Assembly (NCBI GenBank): GCA_035496935.1
Contig: DATJED010000023.1
Coordinates: 1-64,000 of the forward strand
Length of the DNA: 64,000 nt
Reading direction: 5' to 3'
Source: Pseudopedobacter sp035496935
GTDB lineage: Bacteria > Bacteroidota > Bacteroidia > Sphingobacteriales > Sphingobacteriaceae
Position numbers and translations under genes: made by a program. The notes below the pieces were generated by a model. It searched no databases and was not told where the DNA came from. It saw only the letters and a list, made by a program, of their open reading frames with translations. Positions 53,101 through 60,800 of this stretch are shown here, one piece after another; within the stretch, counting starts at the first letter, position 1; each line of letters begins with the position of its first letter.

Positions 53101-53114
53101 AAATGGCTTATAAC
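53101..53114 (-). repeat. 5' boundary core of cassette-like unit 3
   Basis: On the minus strand GTTATAAGCCATTT is repeated from positions 2-15 of the window (14 of 14). It is the inverted complement of GGCTTATAAC in site C (52663-52672), marking the two ends of one unit. Confidence 0.6.
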
Positions 53115-53586
53115 TTCATTTTTTCTCTAAAACAGCCAGTTCTAAGATATTGGAGGACATTTTACCTTTATAAATATAGGAATTTCTACAAGTATCAAAA
53201 GGACGATCGGCCTATTTTCAACGCTTCAAATAGCAGAATCCTATTCTAGGCAATTCGTTATAGATTCATCCGTACCATCTTCGCCCCATGTTCGCATAGC
53301 GCCTTAAGAGAGCTACGGAGGAATAGCGGAGGAAGACCGGAGGAAAGGTAGGCTTATGGTGCAGTAAAGGCGGAGTTGGGGTGGACTATAGGTGGACTTA
53401 TAAACAGAAAATTTTGAAGGATAAAAAGGAATTAGGTAGAATATAGAGGATATCAAATATACGAAAAAAACAAGATAATTCAGAACGAACTCCGCTGGAT
53501 TTGCAACGGAACCTTTTAGAAGTGCCGAAAATTCATCTTGCTTGTATGACGTCCTTTGACCGACACGGCGTTACAGGTGCTTTTGT
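53115..53586. other. Gene-poor interval
   Basis: About 470 bases between unit 3 and the nhaA gene without a supported gene. A frame at 53501-53725 on the plus strand is in a low-complexity region and I do not support it. Three copies of an 11-base CGGAGGAANNN unit lie at 53316-53348. Around 53495-53515 there is a fragment like GGATTTGCAACGGAACC that may be a relic of an earlier insertion. Confidence 0.5.
53316..53348. repeat. Tandem 11-base repeat
   Basis: CGGAGGAATAG, CGGAGGAAGAC and CGGAGGAAAGG are three adjacent copies of an 11-base unit in the gene-poor interval. Confidence 0.75.
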
Positions 53587-53667
53587 ACTTTCAACTCTTC
53601 ACTTTCCACCTTCCACCCTCAACTCTTCACTTTCAACTTTCCACTCTTCACTTTCGACTTCCCACCC
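53587..53667. repeat. Short-period tract forming the 3' end of nhaA
   Basis: About 80 bases of imperfect CTTTCAACTCTTCACTTTCCACC-like repeats overlap the end of nhaA. Read on the minus strand they encode its Lys/Ser/Val-rich tail. Confidence 0.75.
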
Positions 53668-54821
53668 ATATATTTCAATATCACATACCCTAATATACCT
53701 GCACTTACAGAAGCAATTAAGATAGAGAACTTGGCCTGTGTTTGATGCCCAACATCATTAAATGATAATAACGCAATAAAAATAGACATGGTAAATCCGA
53801 TTCCCCCTAATATGCCTAAAGCGAGAATTTGCGACCATCTAGTTTTTGCAGGTAGCTTACTCAATTTTAATTTGACAGATAACCACGAGAAGGAAAAAAT
53901 TCCCAATGGTTTACCGATTAATAAACCACAAATAATGGCTATGCTTACACCCGAGGTAATGTTTGAAACCATCTCCGATTCAAACTTAATGTTGGTATTG
54001 GCAATGGCGAAAATCGGCATAATTAAAAAGTTTACTGGTTTTACCAAAAGATGCTCCAGGCGCTCTAAAGGGGATGTTTTTGCCGTGTCGTTTGTGGGGA
54101 TGGTGAAAGCTGTTAAAACACCGGCAATAGTTGCGTGTATCCCAGAATGATGGATAAAATACCACATAAAAATCCCGGGGATAATGTAAAAATAGATCTT
54201 TTTTACGCCAAAATAATTAAAGGCAACTAGCAAAGCCAGCACAATTGCCGCATAACCCAAATATTCGAAATGCATTTCTTTCGAATAAAATATCGCGATT
54301 ACCAATATGGCGCCTAAATCGTCGACAATGGCCAAAGCGGTTAAAAACACTTTTAAAGAATTAGGAACTTTGCTACCTAATAAAGATAAAATTGCAATAG
54401 CAAAAGCGATGTCCGTTGCCATCGGAATTCCCCAGCCGTGACCGGTTTCTGCGCTATGATCTATTGCAAAGTAAATTAAGGCAGGTAAAAGCATCCCGCC
54501 CAAAGCGGCAATAATAGGCAAACTTGCTTGTTTAATGCTTGATAGCTCGCCTTCCACCAATTCTCTTTTAATTTCGAGACCGACCATCAAAAAGAAAACG
54601 GCCATTAAACCATCGTTAATCCATAAAATTATTGGGTATTTTAAATCGATAAAATTGTTTTCGAACCCTAAATTTAGTGCAAGAAAATCCGAGAAGTTTT
54701 TTCCTAAAGGAGAGTTTGCAATAATTAAACTTATAACAACACAGATAAGGAGTAAAACTCCACCGCTTGACCCTGATTTTAAAAAGTCTTTAAAAGGTTT
54801 TAAATTGATGATATTTGCCAT
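53619..54821 (-). CDS. nhaA: Na+/H+ antiporter NhaA
   Basis: 400 residues from ATG 54821; an ATG nine codons upstream is also in frame. It has 11-12 helices, the two-Asp antiport site in ALAIVDDLGAILVIA (Asp pair near 153), and ATDIAFAIAILSLLG in the crossed helix. It exports Na+ in exchange for H+ in the inner membrane. The final 15 or so residues (GGKSKVKSGKLKVKS) come from the low-complexity tract and are not a family feature. Confidence 0.93.
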   Translation of the reverse strand: MANIINLKPFKDFLKSGSSGGVLLLICVVISLIIANSPLGKNFSDFLALNLGFENNFIDLKYPIILWINDGLMAVFFLMVGLEIKRELVEGELSSIKQASLPIIAALGGMLLPALIYFAIDHSAETGHGWGIPMATDIAFAIAILSLLGSKVPNSLKVFLTALAIVDDLGAILVIAIFYSKEMHFEYLGYAAIVLALLVAFNYFGVKKIYFYIIPGIFMWYFIHHSGIHATIAGVLTAFTIPTNDTAKTSPLERLEHLLVKPVNFLIMPIFAIANTNIKFESEMVSNITSGVSIAIICGLLIGKPLGIFSFSWLSVKLKLSKLPAKTRWSQILALGILGGIGFTMSIFIALLSFNDVGHQTQAKFSILIASVSAGILGYVILKYMGGKSKVKSGKLKVKS

Positions 54822-54940
54822 ATCTGCTAAAATAGCAATTCGGCACAAAAAAATCCCAGAAATCGAAAAAGCTAATTGCTTTATTTTTGTTTAAGAAAAT
54901 TAGAATAACGAATATTTACAAACTTTGAAATCCTGAGCGA

Positions 54941-55561
54941 TCAGACATAATCTTCAAGCACACCTTTTCCTTCTCTTATTACTTCAAATTCGCCGTTGGT
55001 ACAATCAATTACCGTAGATGCCTGATTGTCTCCGTAACCGCCATCAATAACCAAATCTACTTTGTCTTCGTATTTTTCATGAATCAATTCGGGGTCGGTA
55101 GTGTATTCCAAAATTTCATCGTCATCCCGGATAGAAGTTGATAAAATCGGGTTTCCTAGCATTTTCACAATCTGACGGGCAATATTATTGTCCGGAACCC
55201 TTATACCTACGGTTTTCTTTTTGCTGGCCAACAATTTCGGGACATTGTTATTTGCATTAAATATAAACGTAAAAGGACCGGGTAAAGCTTTTTTTATTAC
55301 CCTAAAAGTTGCATTGTCAATGGGTTTAATAAAATCGGCAATATGGCTTAAGTCGTAACAGATAAAAGAAAAATTGGCTTTCTCGGGTTTTATACCACGT
55401 AGTTGAGCGATTCTTTCAATTGCTTTATGGTTGGTGATATCGCAACCTAAACCATAAACAGTGTCAGTAGGATAAATGATAATTCCACCTTTTTTTAAAA
55501 CGGTAACAATTTGTTCTAAAATCTTTTCATTCGGATTTTCTTCGTAAACACGTATCAACAT
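54941..55561 (-). CDS. Sua5/YrdC/YciO family protein
   Basis: 206 residues of the threonylcarbamoyl-AMP synthase family. KKGGIIIYPTDTVYGLGCDI at the start, NFSFICYDLSHI, LPGPFTFIFNAN, and KKKTVGIRVPDN follow the fold. The short form resembles YciO more than the two-domain Sua5, so a direct role in t6A tRNA modification is likely but not certain. Confidence 0.85.
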   Translation of the reverse strand: MLIRVYEENPNEKILEQIVTVLKKGGIIIYPTDTVYGLGCDITNHKAIERIAQLRGIKPEKANFSFICYDLSHIADFIKPIDNATFRVIKKALPGPFTFIFNANNNVPKLLASKKKTVGIRVPDNNIARQIVKMLGNPILSTSIRDDDEILEYTTDPELIHEKYEDKVDLVIDGGYGDNQASTVIDCTNGEFEVIREGKGVLEDYV

Positions 55562-55812
55562 CGTTTTAAGATTATTATATGCAAAGCTAAATATTTATTC
55601 ACGAAATGCATATCGCTTGGTCTGAGCCTTCGATTAAATGAAGGTTCGGTTGGGAAGTCAAGGCGCTTATCTATCTTAAAACTGTCCTATAAAAAAGACG
55701 CTTCGGATGGTTCAAAAGCTGTTTAAACCATGATTTTGACTTAGGACTGACGCTTTCTAAGTTTTGGCACTTCATTGGTAAATAGCTTTTAAACCATTAA
55801 AATATAATTATT

Positions 55813-56046
55813 ATGAAAGCTACCTCAACTCAAAACGTTAAAAATTTATTAGCAAATTTCGATATGCAATTATTAGCTATTTTGAAAGATGATTTACGTC
55901 AGCAAAATCAAAAAATGAAAGCTACTTTAATTAATATGGCAACCAGAACTTATGATAACGAGTTGCTTGCAATTATTAAAGCCGATATTAACAAAATGAA
56001 AAAAGCGATGGGTAACACACAAGATACTTTAGCGCAAGCAGGATAA
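55813..56046 (+). CDS. Small protein with internal duplication
   Basis: 77 residues. The first half (NFDMQLLAILKDDLRQQNQKM) and the second half (TYDNELLAIIKADINKMKKAM) are clearly related copies of about 33 residues. It is helical and amphipathic, with no signal peptide and no Cys. I recognise no family. It lies alone in a 550-base intergenic region and a 250-base empty stretch precedes it (55562-55812, with nothing else recognised there). Confidence 0.65.
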   Translation: MKATSTQNVKNLLANFDMQLLAILKDDLRQQNQKMKATLINMATRTYDNELLAIIKADINKMKKAMGNTQDTLAQAG

Positions 56047-56115
56047 TATTTTATAGCTGTTTGTTTATTTACTTTAAACAATCGGCGTTAAAATAAATTT
56101 ACGTTTATTTGGATT

Positions 56116-56679
56116 ATGCTTAGTAAAGTTTTACCTCAAACAGGCACATTGCTAATATCGGAGCCGTTTATGGCCGATCCTAATTTTAAACGTACTGTTG
56201 TTTTAATAACAGAAAACAACGCAGAAGGCACAGTGGGTTATGTACTTAACCAAAAAAGCGATTTTTTATTAAAAGATATTATTGCTGATTGTTGGGATGC
56301 CAATATGCAAGTTTTTGTGGGTGGTCCGGTTGCAAACGATACCCTACATTTTGTGCATAAAGTGCCCGAAAAAATTACCGGGGGAATTGATTTAGGAAAC
56401 GGTTTGTATTGGGGTGGGGATTTTGAAGGCCTGAAAGAGCAAATCAATAATTACAACATCAAAGACGAAGAAATTAAGTTCTTTATCGGTTATTCCGGCT
56501 GGTCGAAAGATCAATTAACAGATGAATTGGAACTAAACGTTTGGATTGTTTCCGATAAATTTAATCCGGATATGGTGCTGGATGATTCCGAAGCTGATAT
56601 TTGGAAAGAAGCTGTTTTAAATATGGGCATAAAATACGCCCACATCACCAATTTTCCGCAAGATCCCACGCTTAATTAG
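56116..56679 (+). CDS. YqgE/AlgH family protein
   Basis: 187 residues of the UPF0301 family. GTLLISEPFMADPNFKRTVVLI, GTVGYVLNQ, VFVGGPVANDTLHF and FFIGYSGWSKDQLTDEL are its signatures. The cytoplasmic protein has no agreed function. Its stop overlaps the end of the convergent purE by 4 bases. Confidence 0.93.
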   Translation: MLSKVLPQTGTLLISEPFMADPNFKRTVVLITENNAEGTVGYVLNQKSDFLLKDIIADCWDANMQVFVGGPVANDTLHFVHKVPEKITGGIDLGNGLYWGGDFEGLKEQINNYNIKDEEIKFFIGYSGWSKDQLTDELELNVWIVSDKFNPDMVLDDSEADIWKEAVLNMGIKYAHITNFPQDPTLN

Positions 56680-57188
56680 TATCCCGAAGGATAACCTTCT
56701 GATTTTAAACTTTCGGCGGATTCTTCTACTTTAACTTTCAAATCGTTTTTAAACGCAATAACTCTTTCTGCGATAGAATGATCTGCCACGCTTAGGATCT
56801 GAGCCGCTAAAATTCCAGCGTTCTTTGCGGCGTTTAAAGCCACGGTAGCCACCGGAATCCCGTTAGGCATTTGTAAAATAGAAAGTAAAGAATCCCAACC
56901 ATCAATAGAATTACTTGATTTTACCGGAACACCAATTACAGGCAATGCAGTTATGGAAGCCACCATTCCAGGTAAATGAGCAGCTCCGCCAGCACCTGCA
57001 ATAATCACTTTTATACCTCTATCGGCAGCGGTTTTTGCATAATCAAACATCCTTTCTGGCGTACGGTGAGCCGAAACCACAGTTAATTCGTAATCTACAC
57101 CTAGGGTTTTAAGCACATCAGCAGCTTCTTCCATAATGCCTAAATCAGACTTGCTGCCCATAATGATACCTACTTTTGCTTTACTCAT
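56676..57188 (-). CDS. purE: N5-CAIR mutase PurE
   Basis: 170 residues with GIIMGSKSDLGIMEEA, VVSAHRTPERMFDYA, and GAGGAAHLPGMVASIT, the class I PurE motifs. It rearranges N5-CAIR to CAIR in purine synthesis. PurK, the enzyme before it, is encoded one base upstream. Confidence 0.97.
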   Translation of the reverse strand: MSKAKVGIIMGSKSDLGIMEEAADVLKTLGVDYELTVVSAHRTPERMFDYAKTAADRGIKVIIAGAGGAAHLPGMVASITALPVIGVPVKSSNSIDGWDSLLSILQMPNGIPVATVALNAAKNAGILAAQILSVADHSIAERVIAFKNDLKVKVEESAESLKSEGYPSGY

Positions 57189-57189
57189 T

Positions 57190-58326
57190 TTATGCTTTTA
57201 CTTTAATGGTTTCCTTAATAAATTTTGCTTTTTCAATTGCTCTTTGGCGGTCTTCGTCCACAATTGTAACGTGACCCATCTTACGGAAAGGTTTGGTGTA
57301 TTTTTTACCGTAAAGATGAACGTACACACCTTCGTGTTTTAGAATTTCTTCTAAACCTTCGTACACTGCAACACCATTGTGCCCGTTTTCGCCCAAAAGG
57401 TTTAACATAATGGCGTTTGCAACCGCTTTGGTACTTCCTAACGGGAGATTGAAAATTGCTTTGATGTGCTGGTCAAATTGCGAGGTGTAATTGCCTTCGA
57501 TGGTTTGATGTCCGCTGTTGTGGGGACGTGGTGCCAATTCGTTAACCAAAATCTGATGATCTTTGGTCAAAAACATTTCCACTGCTAAAATACCCACCAT
57601 GCTTAATCCCGAGGCAATGTTTTTTGCAATATCTTCTGCTTTTTGCTGAATTTCAAAACTGTACGTTGAAGGGGAAATTAAAAATTCCACCAGATTAGCT
57701 TCCGGATTGAAATCCATTTCAACCATCGGAAAAGTTTTCATTTCACCATCGGCATTTCTGGCAACAATTACCGCTATTTCTTTCTCAAAATCTACTAAGC
57801 TTTCTGCCAAAGACGGCTGATTGAATGCTTCGTCTAAATCTTTAGTGTTGGCTATTTTTTTAACGCCTTTTCCATCGTAACCATCTTTTCGTAGTTTTTG
57901 GATAAAAGGGAAAGGCAAATTTGCTTGTGCCAACTGTTCTTTAGAGCTGAAAAGTTGGAAAGCTGACGTTGGGATATTATTTTCTTTAAAAAACTGTTTT
58001 TGTAAGCCTTTATCCTGAATTAAACGGATGATACGCGGTTGAGGATAAACCGTGACTCCGTTTTTTTCTAGCTCTTCTAAGGCTTCAATATTTACTTTTT
58101 CAATTTCTATGGTAATTAAATCCAGGTTTTTACCAAAATTATAAACGGTTTCGTAATCACTTAACGAACCCACTTCAAAGTAATCGCAAATGTTTTTGCA
58201 AGGCGCATCAGCATCCGGATCTAAAATGCTTACCGAAATATTGTAATTGATCGTTTCCTGAATCAGCATTCGCCCCAATTGTCCGCCACCTAAAATTCCT
58301 AATCGGGTTTGTGATATTGATTTCAT
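57190..58326 (-). CDS. purK: N5-CAIR synthetase PurK
   Basis: 378 residues of an ATP-grasp enzyme: LGILGGGQLGRMLIQE, IQKLRKDGYDGKGVKK, ILVNELAPRPHNSGHQTIEG. It makes N5-CAIR from AIR, bicarbonate and ATP, and feeds PurE. It starts 40 bases after nuoB on the same strand. Confidence 0.96.
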   Translation of the reverse strand: MKSISQTRLGILGGGQLGRMLIQETINYNISVSILDPDADAPCKNICDYFEVGSLSDYETVYNFGKNLDLITIEIEKVNIEALEELEKNGVTVYPQPRIIRLIQDKGLQKQFFKENNIPTSAFQLFSSKEQLAQANLPFPFIQKLRKDGYDGKGVKKIANTKDLDEAFNQPSLAESLVDFEKEIAVIVARNADGEMKTFPMVEMDFNPEANLVEFLISPSTYSFEIQQKAEDIAKNIASGLSMVGILAVEMFLTKDHQILVNELAPRPHNSGHQTIEGNYTSQFDQHIKAIFNLPLGSTKAVANAIMLNLLGENGHNGVAVYEGLEEILKHEGVYVHLYGKKYTKPFRKMGHVTIVDEDRQRAIEKAKFIKETIKVKA

Positions 58327-58366
58327 TTATTTTGTATAAAGTTTTGTTTTGTAGATGTATAAGGGG

Positions 58367-58849
58367 TTAAATATTAGCCAAACTTTCTTTTTCAATTAAT
58401 TTCTGCAACTCCAAAATACCACCGATTAAAGCTTCGGGGCGGGGCGGGCAACCTTGTACATAAATATCAACCGGGATAATTCGGTCAACGCCTTTAACCA
58501 CATGATAGCCGTGTTCCCAATATGGGCCACCACAGTTGGAGCATGAACCCATAGAAATCACGTATTTTGGTTCGGGCATTTGCTCGTATAATTTTTTAAT
58601 ACGTTCTGCCATTTTAAAAGTAACCGTTCCGGCAATAATAATTACATCGGCTTGCCGTGGCGAAGGCCTTGGGAAAACGCCAAACCTATCTAAATCGAAA
58701 TTGGAAGCCATTGACCCCATCATTTCAATTGCGCAACAGGCTAAACCAAAGCTTAAAGGCCATAAAGATGATAACCTCGCCCAATTCATTAAATCATCAA
58801 GCTTAGTGATCACAATTCCGGTGTTTTCTAATTGCTTTTCTAAACTCAT
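58367..58849 (-). CDS. nuoB: NADH-quinone oxidoreductase subunit B
   Basis: 160 residues. Its four Cys that hold the N2 [4Fe-4S] cluster are in LACCAIEMM, MGSCSNCGG, and VQGCPPRPE. It is the peripheral subunit of complex I close to the quinone site. It overlaps nuoA by 4 bases. nuoC and the other subunits do not follow, and the next gene is purK. Confidence 0.96.
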   Translation of the reverse strand: MSLEKQLENTGIVITKLDDLMNWARLSSLWPLSFGLACCAIEMMGSMASNFDLDRFGVFPRPSPRQADVIIIAGTVTFKMAERIKKLYEQMPEPKYVISMGSCSNCGGPYWEHGYHVVKGVDRIIPVDIYVQGCPPRPEALIGGILELQKLIEKESLANI

Positions 58850-59415
58850 GCTTTTTTAAATCTTGGCGTAAACTTGGGTTTGGCAACAACAGTTTCGGTT
58901 TGGATTACGGGCGTTTCTGTTTTTTTATTTTGAAAAGGAATGTATTTTTCCTGATTAATCTTGTCGTAGGCGTTTAATGGAATGGCGGTATCAACTGTTG
59001 GTGAAACTGTATTCGGTTTTATCCAATCCAAGTCTTTTTTACGCCAAACGTAAACTAATCCTAAAATTAAAATACCTAAAAAAGCCAGCATCTCGGTTAA
59101 ACTAAGCCAGCCCCAACGTCCGTCAGTAGCAATCAATTCTTTATCTGCAAAAACCGTTGACCAAGGGAAAACGAAAATCATCTCTACATCAAACAATAAA
59201 AAGATGAGCGCAATTACATAAAAACGACTGTTAAATTGTATCCAAGAGCTTCCAGTTGGTTCTTCTCCACATTCGTAAGAACTGTTTTTCTCCGGATTTG
59301 GATGGTGTGGGGCAATTAGTTTATTTACTGCAAATGCACCACCAACAGCCAATAAGCCAGTAATCAAAAAGATTAATACTTTGCCAAATTCGGTAATGCT
59401 GGAGACTTCTTCCAT
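58846..59415 (-). CDS. nuoA: NADH-quinone oxidoreductase subunit A
   Basis: 189 residues: three membrane helices with SYECGEEPTGSSWIQFNSRFY and FLLFDVEMIFVFPW. NuoA is usually about 120 residues. Here the last 60 or so (after about 130) form a hydrophilic tail rich in Pro, Thr and Lys that I do not recognise. A TAACTTTG -7 motif on the minus strand (59420-59427) ends 5 bases from the ATG, so the mRNA may have no or a very short leader. Confidence 0.93.
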   Translation of the reverse strand: MEEVSSITEFGKVLIFLITGLLAVGGAFAVNKLIAPHHPNPEKNSSYECGEEPTGSSWIQFNSRFYVIALIFLLFDVEMIFVFPWSTVFADKELIATDGRWGWLSLTEMLAFLGILILGLVYVWRKKDLDWIKPNTVSPTVDTAIPLNAYDKINQEKYIPFQNKKTETPVIQTETVVAKPKFTPRFKKA

Positions 59416-59419
59416 ACCA

Positions 59420-59427
59420 CAAAGTTA
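59420..59427 (-). promoter_or_regulatory. -7 element of nuoA
   Basis: On the minus strand TAACTTTG fits TAnnTTTG, with TTTG 22 bases before it. The element ends 5 bases from the nuoA ATG, suggesting a leaderless or near-leaderless mRNA. Confidence 0.4.
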
Positions 59428-59490
59428 ATTAATGAGCGCATATTTTTAGCAAATATTAAAGATATGATTTTAAAATGCCATTTTTGAAGC

Positions 59491-60681
59491 ATGAATTACG
59501 ATGCGGTTATTATTGGTGGCGGTGCTTGCGGGTTAATGTGTGCAGTGCAAGCCGGTTTTTTAGGTAAACGCACTTTAATTTTGGAGAAGAACGGACAAGT
59601 TGGCGCCAAGATTTTAATCTCTGGCGGAGGGCGCTGTAACTACACCAATTTATATACTTCGGCAAATAATTTTATCTCTGCAAATCCGCATTTTGTAAAG
59701 TCGGCTTTATCACAATGGACGGTGAATGATTCCATTTCTTTTTTTGAAACCTATGGGATTACAGGGCAGGAGAAAACTTTGGGACAGCTTTTTCCAACCT
59801 CTAACAAAGCAAAAGATGTTGTAAATATTTTTACCAATTTATGCGAACAGTTAGACCAAACTATTTCTTTAAATAGCGATGTAAAATCGGTAAAGCAGAT
59901 TGAAAATGGTTTTGAAATCGGTTTCGAGAAAAACGGTAAAACTCAGACGATTTCGGCAACAAATGTGGTAATGGCAAGTGGTGGTTTGCCGATTGCAAAA
60001 ATGGGGGCCAGTGATTTTTCATTAAAAGTTGCACAACAATTTGGATTAAAAATAGAGAAAACCGCTCCGGCTTTAGTGCCTTTAACCGTTACCGGAAAAG
60101 AGGAAGCGTTTTTTGCTGGCTTGTCTGGCAATTCAATTTTTGCAAATGTAATATTGCCTCATATCAGTTTCGAGGAAAATATATTGTTTACGCATTGGGG
60201 ACTAAGTGGCCCGGCTATTTTGCAAATTTCGTCGTATTGGAAACCAGGAGACAGTATTATCATAGATTTATTACCCCAGCAAAATATTGTGGAATTGATT
60301 GAGCAGGAGCGAAGCCTAAACGGGAAAAAGCAATTATCCACTTTTTTAAGCACATTTTATACCCGTAAATTTGTTGATGCCATTGCAGATTTAATCCCGA
60401 CCCACAAAAACTTGGCTTCGTTAAGTAAAGATGATTTTTTTGTAATTGAGCGTTTTATCCATCAATTTAAAGTAAAGCCAGCGGGCGATAAAGGCTACGA
60501 TAAAGCCGAAGTAATGCGTGGAGGTGTTTCCACCGATGAGCTTTCGTCTAAAACTTTGGAAGCTAAAAAGGTTCCTGGTTTATTTTTCGGTGGCGAATGT
60601 GTTGATGTTACAGGTTGGCTGGGCGGTTATAACTTTCAATGGGCTTGGGCATCTGGCTTTGTAATTGCGCAGCATATTTAG
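59491..60681 (+). CDS. BaiN/HI0933-type FAD-dependent flavoprotein
   Basis: 396 residues with a Rossmann FAD site AVIIGGGACGLMCAVQAG, LEKNGQVGAKILISGGGRCNYTN, and GGLPIAKMGASDFS. The C-terminal FAD motif is VPGLFFGGECVDVTGWLGGYNFQWAWASG. Family members (BaiN, HI0933) are oxidoreductases; the substrate is unknown. It is divergent from nuoA. Confidence 0.92.
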   Translation: MNYDAVIIGGGACGLMCAVQAGFLGKRTLILEKNGQVGAKILISGGGRCNYTNLYTSANNFISANPHFVKSALSQWTVNDSISFFETYGITGQEKTLGQLFPTSNKAKDVVNIFTNLCEQLDQTISLNSDVKSVKQIENGFEIGFEKNGKTQTISATNVVMASGGLPIAKMGASDFSLKVAQQFGLKIEKTAPALVPLTVTGKEEAFFAGLSGNSIFANVILPHISFEENILFTHWGLSGPAILQISSYWKPGDSIIIDLLPQQNIVELIEQERSLNGKKQLSTFLSTFYTRKFVDAIADLIPTHKNLASLSKDDFFVIERFIHQFKVKPAGDKGYDKAEVMRGGVSTDELSSKTLEAKKVPGLFFGGECVDVTGWLGGYNFQWAWASGFVIAQHI

Positions 60682-60692
60682 ATAGGGTGGAG

Positions 60693-60751
60693 AGAGCCAA
60701 GAAATAGGAGCCAAGAAATAAGGGCCAAGAAGCAAGAAACAAGAGCCAAGA
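60693..60751. repeat. Short-period tract before rodA
   Basis: About 59 bases of imperfect GAGCCAAGAAATAG-type repeats between the flavoprotein gene and the rodA end. Confidence 0.7.
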
Positions 60752-60800
60752 TGCTTGTTCGTATGGTTACTTTCGGGGTGGTATCAGAACCAATACAAAC

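Noticed and set aside
53316..53348. Possible CRISPR or direct-repeat array at the 11-base repeats
   Set aside because: Units are adjacent without spacers and too short; no cas gene is nearby.
53501..53725. 74-residue plus-strand frame over the nhaA end
   Set aside because: It consists mostly of Ser/Thr/Leu from the low-complexity tract and runs antisense to nhaA; no start context or homology is visible.
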